Part shown: in pieces, positions 27,073-35,500 of the stretch
Position numbering within the stretch: position 1 is the stretch's first letter
How the letters are laid out: every line of letters begins with the position of its first letter
NCBI RefSeq assembly: GCF_000718555.1
Contig: NZ_JOAN01000028.1
Coordinates: 1 to 59,209, forward strand
DNA length: 59,209 nucleotides
From: Micromonospora chokoriensis
GTDB lineage: Bacteria > Actinomycetota > Actinomycetes > Mycobacteriales > Micromonosporaceae
Direction of reading: 5' to 3'
Made by a program: the position numbers and the translations under genes
Notes under the pieces: model-generated
What the model was told of the DNA's origin: nothing
The model's database searches: none
The model's input: only the letters and a program-made list of their open reading frames with translations

Positions 27073-27993
27073 ATGGAACTCAACGAGCGGGCCGAAATCG
27101 ACACCTCCCAGGTCAACGACGTGGGCCGCGGTGGCGGATCCGGCGGCGGCATCGGCATCCCGATCCCCGGTGGCGGCGGTCGAGGCGGCATCATCGGCAT
27201 CGTGGTGGCCGTGCTCATCGCGCTGCTCGGCGGCGGTTTCGGCCTCAACGCCATGACCAACGGCGACGAGGGCCCCCAGGCCGGCGGCACCGACCTGGAG
27301 CAGCTCTGCTCCACCGAGAACCCCGAACGTCTCGACGACGCGCGCTGCCGCAACGCGCTCTACGTCAACAGCATCCAGGGCTACTGGCAGAAGGCGTACC
27401 CGGAGCTGGGCAGCGGGAAGTACGAGCCGACCGACACCAACTTCTTCCAGGCCGCCGTGAACACCGGCTGCGGGCAGGCCGACTCGGGCGTCGGCCCGTT
27501 CTACTGCCCCGCCGACAAGCACGTGTACATCGACCTGAGCTTCTACGACGAGCTGGCGTCCCGGTTCGGGGCCAAGGGTGAGTTCGCCCAGCCGTACGTC
27601 CTCGCGCACGAATACGGCCACCACATCCAGAACCTGCTCGGCACCAACGCGAAGGCCGGCCAGGGCGACCAGAGCGGCCCCCGCTCCGCCTCCGTACGGC
27701 TGGAGTTGCAGGCCGACTGCTACGCCGGCGCCTGGGCCAAGCACGCCACCGAGAGCAAGGACAAGACCGGCCAGGAGCCGCTGTTCAAATCGATCACCCC
27801 GGCCGACATCAGCGAGGCCGTGCAGGCCGCCGAGGCGATCGGCGACGACAGCATCCAGGAACGCTCCGGCGGGCAGGTCAACCCCGACCAGTTCACCCAC
27901 GGCACGTCCGAGCAGCGCAAGCGCTGGTTCACCCAGGGCTACGACGGCGGCGACCCGAAGACCTGCGACACCTTCGGCACCGACCAGCTCTGA
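27073..27993 (+). CDS. membrane-anchored neutral zinc metallopeptidase (YpfJ family)
   Basis: A 306-residue protein with a Gly-rich cytoplasmic start, one membrane helix at about residues 38-58 (GIIGIVVAVLIALLGGG) and an external peptidase domain. The zinc motif is H179-E-Y-G-H183-H, as in the YpfJ/zinc metallopeptidase family (PF04228). Further conserved pieces are LELQADCYAGAWA, which supplies the third ligand region, and the C-terminal HGTSEQRKRWF. Six or more cysteines suggest disulfides outside the cell. The start is the ATG at 27073. The 264 bases before it show no clear promoter boxes. Its substrates are unknown. Confidence 0.9.
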   Translation: MELNERAEIDTSQVNDVGRGGGSGGGIGIPIPGGGGRGGIIGIVVAVLIALLGGGFGLNAMTNGDEGPQAGGTDLEQLCSTENPERLDDARCRNALYVNSIQGYWQKAYPELGSGKYEPTDTNFFQAAVNTGCGQADSGVGPFYCPADKHVYIDLSFYDELASRFGAKGEFAQPYVLAHEYGHHIQNLLGTNAKAGQGDQSGPRSASVRLELQADCYAGAWAKHATESKDKTGQEPLFKSITPADISEAVQAAEAIGDDSIQERSGGQVNPDQFTHGTSEQRKRWFTQGYDGGDPKTCDTFGTDQL

Positions 27994-28018
27994 AACTAGC
28001 CTCGGTCGCCGTCCCCGC

Positions 28019-28089
28019 CGATCATGGAGTTGTGGTGCCCGGTATGGGTCGACGAGCAACTTTCGTCCACCACCACAACTCCATGATCG
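28019..28089. repeat. REP-like element with perfect 19-bp inverted arms
   Basis: The arms CGATCATGGAGTTGTGGTG (28019-28037) and its exact complement (28071-28089) enclose a 33-base loop, 25 bases after the metallopeptidase stop. I recall the core ATCATGGAGTTGTGGTG as a recurrent intergenic sequence in Micromonosporaceae genomes, but copy number here cannot be checked. It could also act as a terminator. Confidence 0.6.
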
Positions 28090-28096
28090 ACCCGGG

Positions 28097-28134
28097 CGGG
28101 GCGGAGCGGGGCGGAGCGGGCGGAGCGGGGCGGG
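28097..28134 (+). repeat. short G-rich tandem repeat
   Basis: Three and a half units of CGGGGCGGAG, one shortened by a G, run up to the stop codon of the following minus-strand gene. The units differ only by single-base slippage. Confidence 0.7.
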
Positions 28135-28494
28135 TTAGTTCGGCTTGGAGACCTGGTAGTGACTGATGAGCCAGTCTTCGTCGATCCGGCTTAGCAGCAC
28201 GCCCAGGTGGACCGTCAGCGACGGGCGGTCGGTGAAGCCGAACTCCACCTCCAGGTAGCCGAGGACCAGGTCGTCGGCGAGACGCCGGGTCTCCCGGATC
28301 TCGTAGGCGGCGGTCAGGCCGAGCGGCTGGGCGGCGTAGTACGCGGCAACCCCGGCACGGCCGACGGTGTACGGGTACAGCCCCTGAAAGATCGCGTCAT
28401 CGGTGAAGTACGACGCGACCCGGTCCGGCTCGTGGGCGTCGACCGCCGACTTCCACCGGTCGAGGACGGTACGCAGGATCTGCGCCTCGGACAT
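28135..28494 (-). CDS. SnoaL/NTF2-like (SgcJ/EcaC-type) protein
   Basis: A 119-residue protein of the NTF2-like cone fold, starting at the ATG at 28494 with GGGAG eight bases upstream. The N-terminal helices (ILRTVLDRWKSAVDAHEPDRVASYFTDDA) followed by strands with VGRAGVAAYY and LTVHLGVLLSRIDEDWLISHYQVS are typical of SgcJ/EcaC-type proteins. The family includes ketosteroid isomerase-like enzymes and ligand-binding proteins; nothing here fixes the substrate. It is a single gene with its stop directly beside the G-rich tandem repeat. Confidence 0.8.
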   Translation of the reverse strand: MSEAQILRTVLDRWKSAVDAHEPDRVASYFTDDAIFQGLYPYTVGRAGVAAYYAAQPLGLTAAYEIRETRRLADDLVLGYLEVEFGFTDRPSLTVHLGVLLSRIDEDWLISHYQVSKPN

Positions 28495-28608
28495 GATGAT
28501 CTCCCTGGGAGTGTTGCGGCCACGGTTACCGGGGCGATGCGCCCATCCTCGGACCGTCAGCACGGCAGCACACCGGGAACGCCGATCTCCCTCCGTCGAG
28601 CGCCACGG

Positions 28609-29262
28609 TCAGTCGGGTGCCGGGTCGCGCAATCGGATCCGTACCGCACGGGCCGCGCCCACCGCCGCGACCAGCACCGCGTGCCGGGGCTCCGGCACGT
28701 CGAGCAACCGCTCCGCTCGCAGCGGCACGAGCGGGGCCAACCGTCGGTCGGCCAGCACGGTGTCCACCGCCCGCCGGTCACCGCCGCAGACCACCGCGTC
28801 GAGCGTCGCCGCCTGCGGCAACAGCAGCCGTACGGCCAGATCCGCCGCGTCACCCAGCGCCGCCTTGGCCTGGTTGTCGCGACGCCGGGCGAACCGATGC
28901 TGCGACCAACCGCCCGCCGCGGTGCGCCCCTGGACGTACCGGGTGTCCACCTTGGAGACGACGAGGTCGGTGCCCTCGGCCACTCCGATCGCCACCGCAC
29001 CCTTGCGGGCCAGCAGCAGGCCGATCCGGCGGGGCAGGACGGCGCCGGCCACGAACCCGGCCACCTCGTCGCTGGCCGGCGAACCCGGCGGGGCGTACAG
29101 CTCGGCGGTTGCTCCGTCCGGGGCGGCGAGCAGCAGGCCGTACTCCCGGGTGCTGGTGATGGGCGGGCCGTGCCGGTCGGCGAAGCCCTCGACCCAGCGG
29201 CCGACGCGGGCCGGGTCGACCTCGACCCACCGGCCTCCGCCGGCTGCGGGTCGACTGGTCAC
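28609..29262 (-). CDS. acVLRF1 family peptidyl-tRNA hydrolase
   Basis: A 217-residue member of the actinobacterial VLRF1/Vms1-like release factor family. The diagnostic catalytic loop is GGWSQHRFARRRDNQA at about residue 118, equivalent to the GSQ-type loop of eukaryotic Vms1/ANKZF1. Such proteins release nascent chains from peptidyl-tRNA on stalled or split ribosomes. The GTG at 29262 is chosen because the preceding codons are Pro/Arg-rich read-through; the frame is open to 29376. No other ribosome-rescue gene is nearby, apart from the ABC-F gene about 2 kb away. Confidence 0.85.
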   Translation of the reverse strand: MTSRPAAGGGRWVEVDPARVGRWVEGFADRHGPPITSTREYGLLLAAPDGATAELYAPPGSPASDEVAGFVAGAVLPRRIGLLLARKGAVAIGVAEGTDLVVSKVDTRYVQGRTAAGGWSQHRFARRRDNQAKAALGDAADLAVRLLLPQAATLDAVVCGGDRRAVDTVLADRRLAPLVPLRAERLLDVPEPRHAVLVAAVGAARAVRIRLRDPAPD

Positions 29263-29308
29263 CGCCCGACCGTACGGCACCGCGAGCCCGTCCGGGCCCC
29301 CGGGCCGG

Positions 29309-29941
29309 TCAGGTCTGCCGCAGCGCGGCCACCGCCAGCGCGGCGATGAGCACGCTGGAGACCACGCCGGTGACAAGCCGGCCGCGCGGCCCGGTCAGTG
29401 CCTGGCCGACCACGGTGCCGCCACCGGCGATGAGCAGTTGCCAGCTCGCCGACGCCAGCAACACGCCCACCACGAACAGCGCCGCGGAGACCGCGTCGGC
29501 GTCGGCGGTGTCCCGGCGGCCGAGCACCAGCGCGGCGAAGTAGAGCACCGTTGTCGGGTTCAACAGGGTCAGCCCGAGCAACGCCGCGTAGGCCCGACCG
29601 GGAGTGCTCAGACCCCGACCGGCATGCGTCGTCGGAGCACGTCGCGAGCGATGGGCGGCCCAGGCCCGGTGCAGACCGTGCGCGGCGAGACCCAGCAGGA
29701 CCACGGCGGCGACGACCCGCAGTGGCCCGGCGACCGGCGCGATGACCCCGGCCAGGCCGGCGCCGCCGAGCACGGCCACCGCCGCGTAGAGCCCGTCGGC
29801 CGTCGCCACGGCGAGCGCTGCGGCCGCACCAACCCGAAACGAGGTACGGGCGCTGAGCCCCAGAATGAGAATCGCGATCGCGCCGACGGGTATGGCGACG
29901 CCGTAGCCGGCCACGAGACCGGCGAGGAACGCGCCGCTCAC
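29309..29941 (-). CDS. LysE/RhtB family transporter
   Basis: A 210-residue membrane protein with about six hydrophobic segments. The N-terminal GYGVAIPVGAIAILIL and the central LLGLTLLNPTTVLYFAALVLG carry the Pro-Gly and Asn-Pro motifs of the LysE/RhtB amino-acid exporter family. It is expected to export an amino acid or small cationic metabolite, which cannot be specified. The start is the GTG at 29941. It lies 46 bases upstream of the acVLRF1 gene on the same strand and may be cotranscribed, although no functional link is evident. The 207 bases before it hold nothing I can identify. Confidence 0.88.
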   Translation of the reverse strand: MSGAFLAGLVAGYGVAIPVGAIAILILGLSARTSFRVGAAAALAVATADGLYAAVAVLGGAGLAGVIAPVAGPLRVVAAVVLLGLAAHGLHRAWAAHRSRRAPTTHAGRGLSTPGRAYAALLGLTLLNPTTVLYFAALVLGRRDTADADAVSAALFVVGVLLASASWQLLIAGGGTVVGQALTGPRGRLVTGVVSSVLIAALAVAALRQT

Positions 29942-30148
29942 GACGGCGGGCGAGGGATCGAGGCGGGCCCGGGCACGGTGCGCTGTCGACGCACGGCTGC
30001 GGCCGCACGGACAGGAACCTGCTTCGGGTACGCCTCAATCACCCCGTCATCCTGACCGCCGAAGCCGCACCCGCGCCATCGGATTTCCCGCCCCACGCGC
30101 GTCGCCCGCGTTGGGGGCATGCACGATCTCGGGGCCGAGCCGCGGCTT

Positions 30149-30748
30149 TCAGGCGGTCAGTCGGGGGTCGCGACCGAGGTAGGAGAGCAGGGCGGCGACC
30201 TCGTCGGCCTCCGGAGCGGAGTCGATCGCCGGGGCGTACGCGCCATAGGCCCGCAGCGGCTCGACGATCTGCCGGGCCACCACCAGCAGGGGGCGGGCAA
30301 GTTCGACGCCGAGCGGGGACGACTGGCCGGTGGCCACCGCGATGTCCCAGGCGTGCACCGCCGCATCCAGGGCGCACGCTACGGCGCCGACCTTGGCCGG
30401 CAGCTTGCCCTGAGGCAGCGGCGTGGGCACCTCCGCGTCGTCGTCGGCGACACCCTGCCAGGCCCGAGCGGACGCGTCGAGGGCAGCGCGCAGGCTGGCC
30501 AACTTGTCACCGTCGACCCGACCCGAGGGCGTGAACGGGTCCTCCGCCGGCCCCGGCCCGCCGTCGATCGCCGCCGCGAAGGCGAGCTGGTCGCCGACCG
30601 CGTGCTGAAGCACCTGGGTGACGTTCCACCGCTCGCACGGGGTGGGCTGCTCCCAGGCGTCGGCCGGAACCCCCTCGACGGCCGTCCGAAGCGCCTCGTG
30701 CGCCTCTTCGAGCACGATCCGCCACTGCCCCGCTGCCATCTCGCTCAT
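30149..30748 (-). CDS. TIGR03086 family (DinB-like, maleylpyruvate isomerase fold) protein
   Basis: A 199-residue helical protein. The metal-binding DinB-like fold is indicated by PTPCERWNVTQVLQHAVGDQ (first His) and by ALDAAVHAWDIAVATGQ (second His), both typical of TIGR03086/MDMPI_N proteins. Mycothiol-dependent enzymes share this fold, and a thiol-related role is common for actinobacterial members but unproven here. GAGAGG/AGGACG precedes the ATG. Upstream lie two palindromes (30801-30857) that look like an operator region, although no regulator gene is adjacent. Confidence 0.85.
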   Translation of the reverse strand: MSEMAAGQWRIVLEEAHEALRTAVEGVPADAWEQPTPCERWNVTQVLQHAVGDQLAFAAAIDGGPGPAEDPFTPSGRVDGDKLASLRAALDASARAWQGVADDDAEVPTPLPQGKLPAKVGAVACALDAAVHAWDIAVATGQSSPLGVELARPLLVVARQIVEPLRAYGAYAPAIDSAPEADEVAALLSYLGRDPRLTA

Positions 30749-30800
30749 CGTCCTGCCCTCTCTGCCGGCCTTCAGCGAGCTACCCCACCCGCTGCCGGAT

Positions 30801-30857
30801 CGGAATGTTCCGCTCCGCTCAGTAAGACCAGCTTAGCAGACCGGAACGATCCGTTCC
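30801..30857. promoter_or_regulatory. pair of palindromes upstream of the TIGR03086 gene
   Basis: CGGAATGTTCCG (30801-30812) and GGAACGATCCGTTCC (30843-30857) share the GGAAC/GTTCC half site and lie about 44 bases apart centre to centre. The spacing and sequence resemble TetR-family operators. They flank the region where the promoter of the minus-strand gene should be. The regulator is unknown. Confidence 0.4.
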
Positions 30858-30935
30858 ACTACCTTCCCGCGCTGCCTGGAAACACGTCGAGCGCGGCACC
30901 CGGATGGGTACCGCGCTCGACGAAGTGGAATCGGG

Positions 30936-31373
30936 TCAGACGTTGAAGCCCAGCGAGCGGAGCTGGTCGCGACCCTCGTCAGTGATCTTGTCCGGGCCCC
31001 ACGGCGGGAGCCACACCCAGTTGATCCGGATGTCGTTGACCAGGCCGCCGCCGGGGCCGGTGGTCAACGCCTGCCGGGTCTGGTCCTCGATCACGTCGGT
31101 CAGCGGGCAGGCCGCCGAGGTGAGCGTCATGTCCAGGGTGGCGACGTTCTCGTCGTCGACGTGTACGCCGTACACGAGGCCGAGGTCGACCACGTTGATG
31201 CCGAGCTCCGGGTCGACGACGTCCTTCATCGCCTCCTCGATGTCGGCGATCACGGCCTTGCTGACGCCGCCCGCAGGGGCAGCGGCGTCACCGGTCGTCG
31301 CGGCGTCGGTCTGCGGCACCACTGTGGTGTCACCGGCCTCCGGCGTCGCCTCAGTAGCCGTATTTTCGCTCAT
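30936..31373 (-). CDS. sufT: SufT-like iron-sulfur assembly factor (DUF59/MIP18)
   Basis: A 145-residue protein. An acidic Thr/Ala-rich leader of about 38 residues precedes the DUF59 domain (IEEAMKDVVDPELGINVVDLGLVYGV, then TLTSAACPLTDVIEDQ, whose Cys is conserved, and INWVWLPPWGPDKIT). SufT-type proteins help mature iron-sulfur enzymes. It is the last gene of the suf operon, its ATG overlapping the sufU stop as ATGA. Confidence 0.92.
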   Translation of the reverse strand: MSENTATEATPEAGDTTVVPQTDAATTGDAAAPAGGVSKAVIADIEEAMKDVVDPELGINVVDLGLVYGVHVDDENVATLDMTLTSAACPLTDVIEDQTRQALTTGPGGGLVNDIRINWVWLPPWGPDKITDEGRDQLRSLGFNV

Positions 31374-31843
31374 GCCTTCACCTCCGGGCTCACGCCCACA
31401 CCGGCGCGTGCCGCGGCGTCCTTGAACGCCATCCACGGCAGCAGCGCGCACTTGACCCGGGCGGGGTAACGGGCCACACCCGCGAAAGCAACCCCGTCAC
31501 CGAGCACGTCCTCGTCCGGCGTGACCTGGCCACGTCCGGACATCAACTCCACGAACGCCTCGTGCACCTCGAATGCTTCCCCAGCGCCGCGGCCACGCAG
31601 CAACTCGTGCAGCACGCTCGCCGAGGCCTGGCTGATCGAGCAGCCCATCCCGTCGTACGAAATGTCGTGCAGCACGTCGCCGTTGGTGGCCACCCGGACG
31701 GTGACCTCGTCACCGCAGGTCGGGTTGACGTGGTGCGCCTCCGCGACCTGGTCACCCGGGTCGTCGGCGTCGCGTAGGCCACGCCCGTGTGGGCGCTTGT
31801 AGTGGTCCAGGATGATCTCCTGGTAGAGCTGGTCGAGCTGCAT
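31370..31843 (-). CDS. sufU: sulfur-relay protein SufU
   Basis: A 157-residue zinc protein that accepts sulfur from SufS. Ligands and acceptor are visible: C43 and D45 (NPTCGDEV), C68 (GMGCSISQAS) and C132 (RVKCALLPW). The insertion between the first and second cysteines is of the SufU rather than IscU type. The ATG shares one base with the sufS stop, so the two are coupled. It lies in the middle of the sufS-sufU-sufT end of the operon. Confidence 0.95.
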   Translation of the reverse strand: MQLDQLYQEIILDHYKRPHGRGLRDADDPGDQVAEAHHVNPTCGDEVTVRVATNGDVLHDISYDGMGCSISQASASVLHELLRGRGAGEAFEVHEAFVELMSGRGQVTPDEDVLGDGVAFAGVARYPARVKCALLPWMAFKDAAARAGVGVSPEVKA

Positions 31844-33147
31844 CAGTCGAACACCTTCCGCACCTGCTCCAGACCGGCCACCAGAGCGTCGATCTCCTCG
31901 GTGGTGGTGTAGAGGTAGAACGAGGCCCGGGTCATCGCCGGGACGCCGAACCGGCTGCACACCGGCTTGGCACAGTGGTGGCCCACCCGCACCTGCACGC
32001 CGAGCGAGTCGAGCACCTGACCCACGTCGTGCGGGTGCACGTCACCCAGCGCGAACGAGATGGTGCCGCCCCGGCCCACCGGCACGGTCGGGCCGAAGAT
32101 CCGCAGGTCCGGCACCGAGCCGAAGGCATCCAGCGCGTACGCCGTCAGCTCCTTCTCGTGCCACTGGATGGCCTGCATTCCGATGCCGGTCAGGTAGTCG
32201 ACCGCCGCACCGAGCGCGACCGCCTCGGCGATCGGCGGGGTGCCCGCCTCGAAACGGGCCGGCGGCGCGGCGAACGTCGAGCGGGCCATGGTGACCGTCT
32301 CGATCATCGAGCCGCCGCCGAAGACCGGCGGCATGGCCGCCAGCAGTTCGCCTCGACCCCAGAGCACGCCGATCCCGGTCGGGCCGCACATCTTGTGCCC
32401 GGTGAAGACGATGTAGTCGGCGTCCAGGTCGACCACGTCGATGGGCAGGTGCGGCACCGACTGCGAGCAGTCCAGCAACAGCAGCGCGCCCACCTCGCGC
32501 ACCCGCGCGGTGATCCGGGAGGTGGCGTTGACGGTGCCGAGGATGTTGGACATGTGCACCAGCGAGACGATCTTCGTCCGTTCGGTGACCAGATCCTCCA
32601 GGCCCGACTCGTCCAACCGGCCCTGGTCGGTGACCGGGAACCAGCGCAGGGTCGCGCCGGTCCGCTCGCAGAGCAGCTGCCACGGGACGATGTTCGAGTG
32701 ATGCTCCATCTCGGAGATCACCACCTCGTCGCCCGGGCCGAGCCGGAAACGGGGGTCGGCATCCGGGCGCAGCGAGGCGTTCGAGAAGGCGTACGCCACG
32801 ATGTTGATCGCCTCGGTGGAGTTCTTCGTGAACACCACCTCGTCGGTGCTGGGGGCATTGATGAACGCGGCGATCTTCGCCCGCGCGCCCTCGTACGCCT
32901 CGGTGGCCTCGGTGCCAAGGGTGTGCACCGAACGCGACACGTTGGCGTTGTGCCGCGCGTAGTGCTCGTCGAGCACGTCGAGCACCTGGCGCGGTTTGTG
33001 CGAGGTGTTGGCGCTGTCGAGGTAGACCAGCGGGTGTCCGTTGACCTCCCGACCGAGGATCGGGAAGTCGGCGCGCACCCGGGCCACGTCGAAACGCGGC
33101 ACGTCGTCGTACTGCGGCATCCCCGCAGGGATCACGATGCTGGTCAT
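31843..33147 (-). CDS. sufS: cysteine desulfurase SufS
   Basis: A 434-residue PLP enzyme that takes sulfur from cysteine for cluster assembly. The PLP lysine lies in FTGHKMCGPTGIG, the PLP-binding His in ISEMEHHSNIVPW, and the catalytic Cys392 in RVGHHCAKP, which marks it as a group II (SufS) desulfurase. GGGAGAGG lies upstream of the start. It is separated from sufC by 20 bases and overlaps sufU. Confidence 0.96.
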   Translation of the reverse strand: MTSIVIPAGMPQYDDVPRFDVARVRADFPILGREVNGHPLVYLDSANTSHKPRQVLDVLDEHYARHNANVSRSVHTLGTEATEAYEGARAKIAAFINAPSTDEVVFTKNSTEAINIVAYAFSNASLRPDADPRFRLGPGDEVVISEMEHHSNIVPWQLLCERTGATLRWFPVTDQGRLDESGLEDLVTERTKIVSLVHMSNILGTVNATSRITARVREVGALLLLDCSQSVPHLPIDVVDLDADYIVFTGHKMCGPTGIGVLWGRGELLAAMPPVFGGGSMIETVTMARSTFAAPPARFEAGTPPIAEAVALGAAVDYLTGIGMQAIQWHEKELTAYALDAFGSVPDLRIFGPTVPVGRGGTISFALGDVHPHDVGQVLDSLGVQVRVGHHCAKPVCSRFGVPAMTRASFYLYTTTEEIDALVAGLEQVRKVFD

Positions 33148-33167
33148 CTCGGCAGCGCCTCTCCCAC

Positions 33168-33941
33168 TCAGGCCTTGGCCGTGCCGGCCCCGGCGGCGTA
33201 CCGCTCGTAGCCCTCGGCCTCAAGCTTGTCGGCCAGCTCCGGGCCGCCCTGCTCGACGATCCGGCCGGCCACGAAGACGTGCACGAAGTCCGGCTTGATG
33301 TAGCGCAGGATCCGGGTGTAGTGGGTGATCAGCAGCATGCCGGTGTCGCCGTTGTCGCGGACCCGGTTGACGCCCTCGCTGACCACGCGCAGCGCGTCCA
33401 CGTCGAGACCCGAGTCGGTCTCGTCGAGGATGGCGATCTTCGGCTTGAGCAGCTCCAGCTGGACGATCTCGTGCCGCTTCTTCTCACCACCGGAGAAGCC
33501 CTCGTTGACGTTGCGCTGGGCGAACGCCGGGTCCATCTGCAGGCGCTCCATCGCACCGCGCAGCTCGCCGCCCCAGGTGCGAAGCTTCGGCGCCTCGCCG
33601 TCGATGGCGGTCTTCGCGGTGCGCAGGAAGTTGGCCACCGAGACGCCGGGCACCTCGACCGGGTACTGCATGGCCAGGAAGAGGCCGGCGCGGGCACGCT
33701 CGTCGACAGTCATGGCCAGCACGTCTTCACCGTCGAGGGTCACCGAACCGCCGGTGATCTCGTACTTGGGGTGACCGGCGATCGAGTACGCCAGGGTGGA
33801 CTTGCCGGAGCCGTTCGGGCCCATGATCGCGTGAGTCTCGCCCGACTTCACGGTCAGGTCGACGCCGGCCAGGATCGGCTTGAGCTCACCCTCGGGCAGC
33901 TTGACCGACACCTTCAGGTCGCGGATCTCCAGGGTGCTCAT
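33168..33941 (-). CDS. sufC: Fe-S assembly ATPase SufC
   Basis: A 257-residue ABC-type ATPase of the SufBCD scaffold. Walker A is MGPNGSGKSTLAYS, the signature FSGGEKKR, and Walker B IAILDETDSGLD, with the SufC-specific DETDSGLDVDAL. ATP hydrolysis by SufC drives opening of SufBD for cluster formation. The ATG overlaps the stop of the Rieske gene as TAATG. Confidence 0.96.
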   Translation of the reverse strand: MSTLEIRDLKVSVKLPEGELKPILAGVDLTVKSGETHAIMGPNGSGKSTLAYSIAGHPKYEITGGSVTLDGEDVLAMTVDERARAGLFLAMQYPVEVPGVSVANFLRTAKTAIDGEAPKLRTWGGELRGAMERLQMDPAFAQRNVNEGFSGGEKKRHEIVQLELLKPKIAILDETDSGLDVDALRVVSEGVNRVRDNGDTGMLLITHYTRILRYIKPDFVHVFVAGRIVEQGGPELADKLEAEGYERYAAGAGTAKA

Positions 33942-34267
33942 TATCGGGTCACTCCATTACTCGGCGTCAGGCTGAGGTAGATGTCGCCGTCGCGGACTTC
34001 GACGGGGTAGACGGGGACGGGTTCGGTGGCGGGCAGGCCGGAGGGCTGCCCGGTGCGCAGGTCGAAGCGCGAGCCGTGCAGCCAGCACTCCAGGGTGCAG
34101 CCGTCGACCTCGCCCTCGGAGAGCGCGACCGCGGCGTGCGAGCACTCGTCGTACGCGGCGTAGAAGTTGCCGTCCTCGCCGTGCACCAGGGCGATCGGAG
34201 TGCCGTCGACGTCCGCGCTGATCGCGGTGCCCTTCGGCACGTCCTCGGTGGAGCAGAGTCGGATCAT
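33941..34267 (-). CDS. Rieske-type ferredoxin of the suf operon
   Basis: A 108-residue small Rieske protein. The [2Fe-2S] ligands are C42-S-H44 and C61-W-L-H64 (ECWLHGSRFD), as in NirD and dioxygenase ferredoxins. Actinobacterial suf operons commonly carry such a gene between sufD and sufC; an electron-transfer role in cluster assembly is likely but unproven. The ATG at 34267 shares a base with the sufD stop; the preceding TTG is not needed. Confidence 0.9.
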   Translation of the reverse strand: MIRLCSTEDVPKGTAISADVDGTPIALVHGEDGNFYAAYDECSHAAVALSEGEVDGCTLECWLHGSRFDLRTGQPSGLPATEPVPVYPVEVRDGDIYLSLTPSNGVTR

Positions 34268-35409
34268 CAAGCGCCCGCCTTGGTCAGGCGGGCCTCGATC
34301 GCGTCGCCGAGGCGCTCGCGCAGCGACTCCACCGGGATCTTGTTGATCAGCTCGGCGAAGAAACCACGGACCACCAGACGGCGGGCCTCACTCTCCGGGA
34401 TGCCCCGGGCCATCAGGTAGAACAACTGCTCGTCGTCGAAGCGGCCGGTCGCGCTGGCGTGGCCGGCGCCGGCGATCTCGCCGGTCTCGATCTCCAGATT
34501 GGGTACGGAGTCCGCACGCGCGCCGTCGGTGAGCAGCAGGTTCCGGTTGATCTCGTACGTGTCGGTGCCGGTCGCCTCGGCCCGGATCAGCACGTCGCCC
34601 ACCCAGACGGTGTGCGCGTCGGCACCCTGCAGGGCGCCTCGGTAGCCGACGTAGCTGCGGCAGTCCGCGACGGTGTGGTCGACCAACTGCCGGTGCTCCA
34701 GGTGCTGGCCGGAGTCGGCGAAGTAGACGCCGTACAGCTCGGCCTCGCCACCCCGACCGGTGTATTCCACGCTGGTGAACTGCCGCACCAGGTCGCCACC
34801 GAGGGAGACCTGGATGTGGATGATCTTGGCGTCCCTACCCAGCTTGATCTTCAGGTGCTGGGCCTGGACCGCGTCGTCGGCCCAGTCGGCGACCGTGACC
34901 AGCGTCAACTTCGCGCCGTCGGCCACGGCGACCTCGACGTTGTCGGCCAGCGTGGCCGACCCGACGTGCTCCAGCACCAGAGTCGCCTCGGCGAACCGGC
35001 CCACCTCGACGAAGGTGTGACCGAACGCCGGCTGCTCGATGCCCTCGCCGACCACCCGCAGGCGCAGCGGCTCGCCGAGCACCACGTCTTGGGCCACCCG
35101 CACCAGCAGGGCATCGGCGGCGGCGCCGTAGGCCAGCGCGCTGACCCGGTCGACCGGCGTCAGCACACTGCCGATGCGCTCGTCGTCGCGGCCGACACGG
35201 GTGATGGCGACGCCCTCGGGCAGGTCACCGTACTCGTGCCGGACCGCGCCGGTCGCGGCCGGCACGTCGGCAGTCAGGCCGCGCAGGCGCTTGAGCGGGG
35301 TGAAGCGCCACTCCTCTTCCAGGCCGGTGAGGGCCGGGAAGTCGGCGACGTCGTACGAACGCAGCGCCTGCGACTTGGTGCTGGGCGGCGCGGAAGCCTG
35401 GGTAGTCAT
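34267..35409 (-). CDS. sufD: Fe-S assembly protein SufD
   Basis: A 380-residue beta-helix scaffold protein that pairs with SufB. The C-terminal core has HASATGRFDDEQLFYLMARGIPESEARRLVVRGFF, the SufBD family signature. The N-terminal 100 residues are variable, as usual for SufD. It follows sufB by 91 bases and precedes the Rieske gene with a one-base overlap. Confidence 0.95.
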   Translation of the reverse strand: MTTQASAPPSTKSQALRSYDVADFPALTGLEEEWRFTPLKRLRGLTADVPAATGAVRHEYGDLPEGVAITRVGRDDERIGSVLTPVDRVSALAYGAAADALLVRVAQDVVLGEPLRLRVVGEGIEQPAFGHTFVEVGRFAEATLVLEHVGSATLADNVEVAVADGAKLTLVTVADWADDAVQAQHLKIKLGRDAKIIHIQVSLGGDLVRQFTSVEYTGRGGEAELYGVYFADSGQHLEHRQLVDHTVADCRSYVGYRGALQGADAHTVWVGDVLIRAEATGTDTYEINRNLLLTDGARADSVPNLEIETGEIAGAGHASATGRFDDEQLFYLMARGIPESEARRLVVRGFFAELINKIPVESLRERLGDAIEARLTKAGA

Positions 35410-35500
35410 TTCTTCCTTGGTCTGTCTGTTCCGTGACGACGAGGTTGGGGCCGGGTGCGGGCGGGCCGACGTTCCGGCCCGCCCCGCGGGAGCGGCGGCG

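Noticed and set aside
28097..28134. G-rich repeat as a regulatory G-quadruplex
   Set aside because: The G runs are short and irregular (3-4 bases with single C spacers), and the repeat lies at a gene end; simple slippage is a sufficient explanation.
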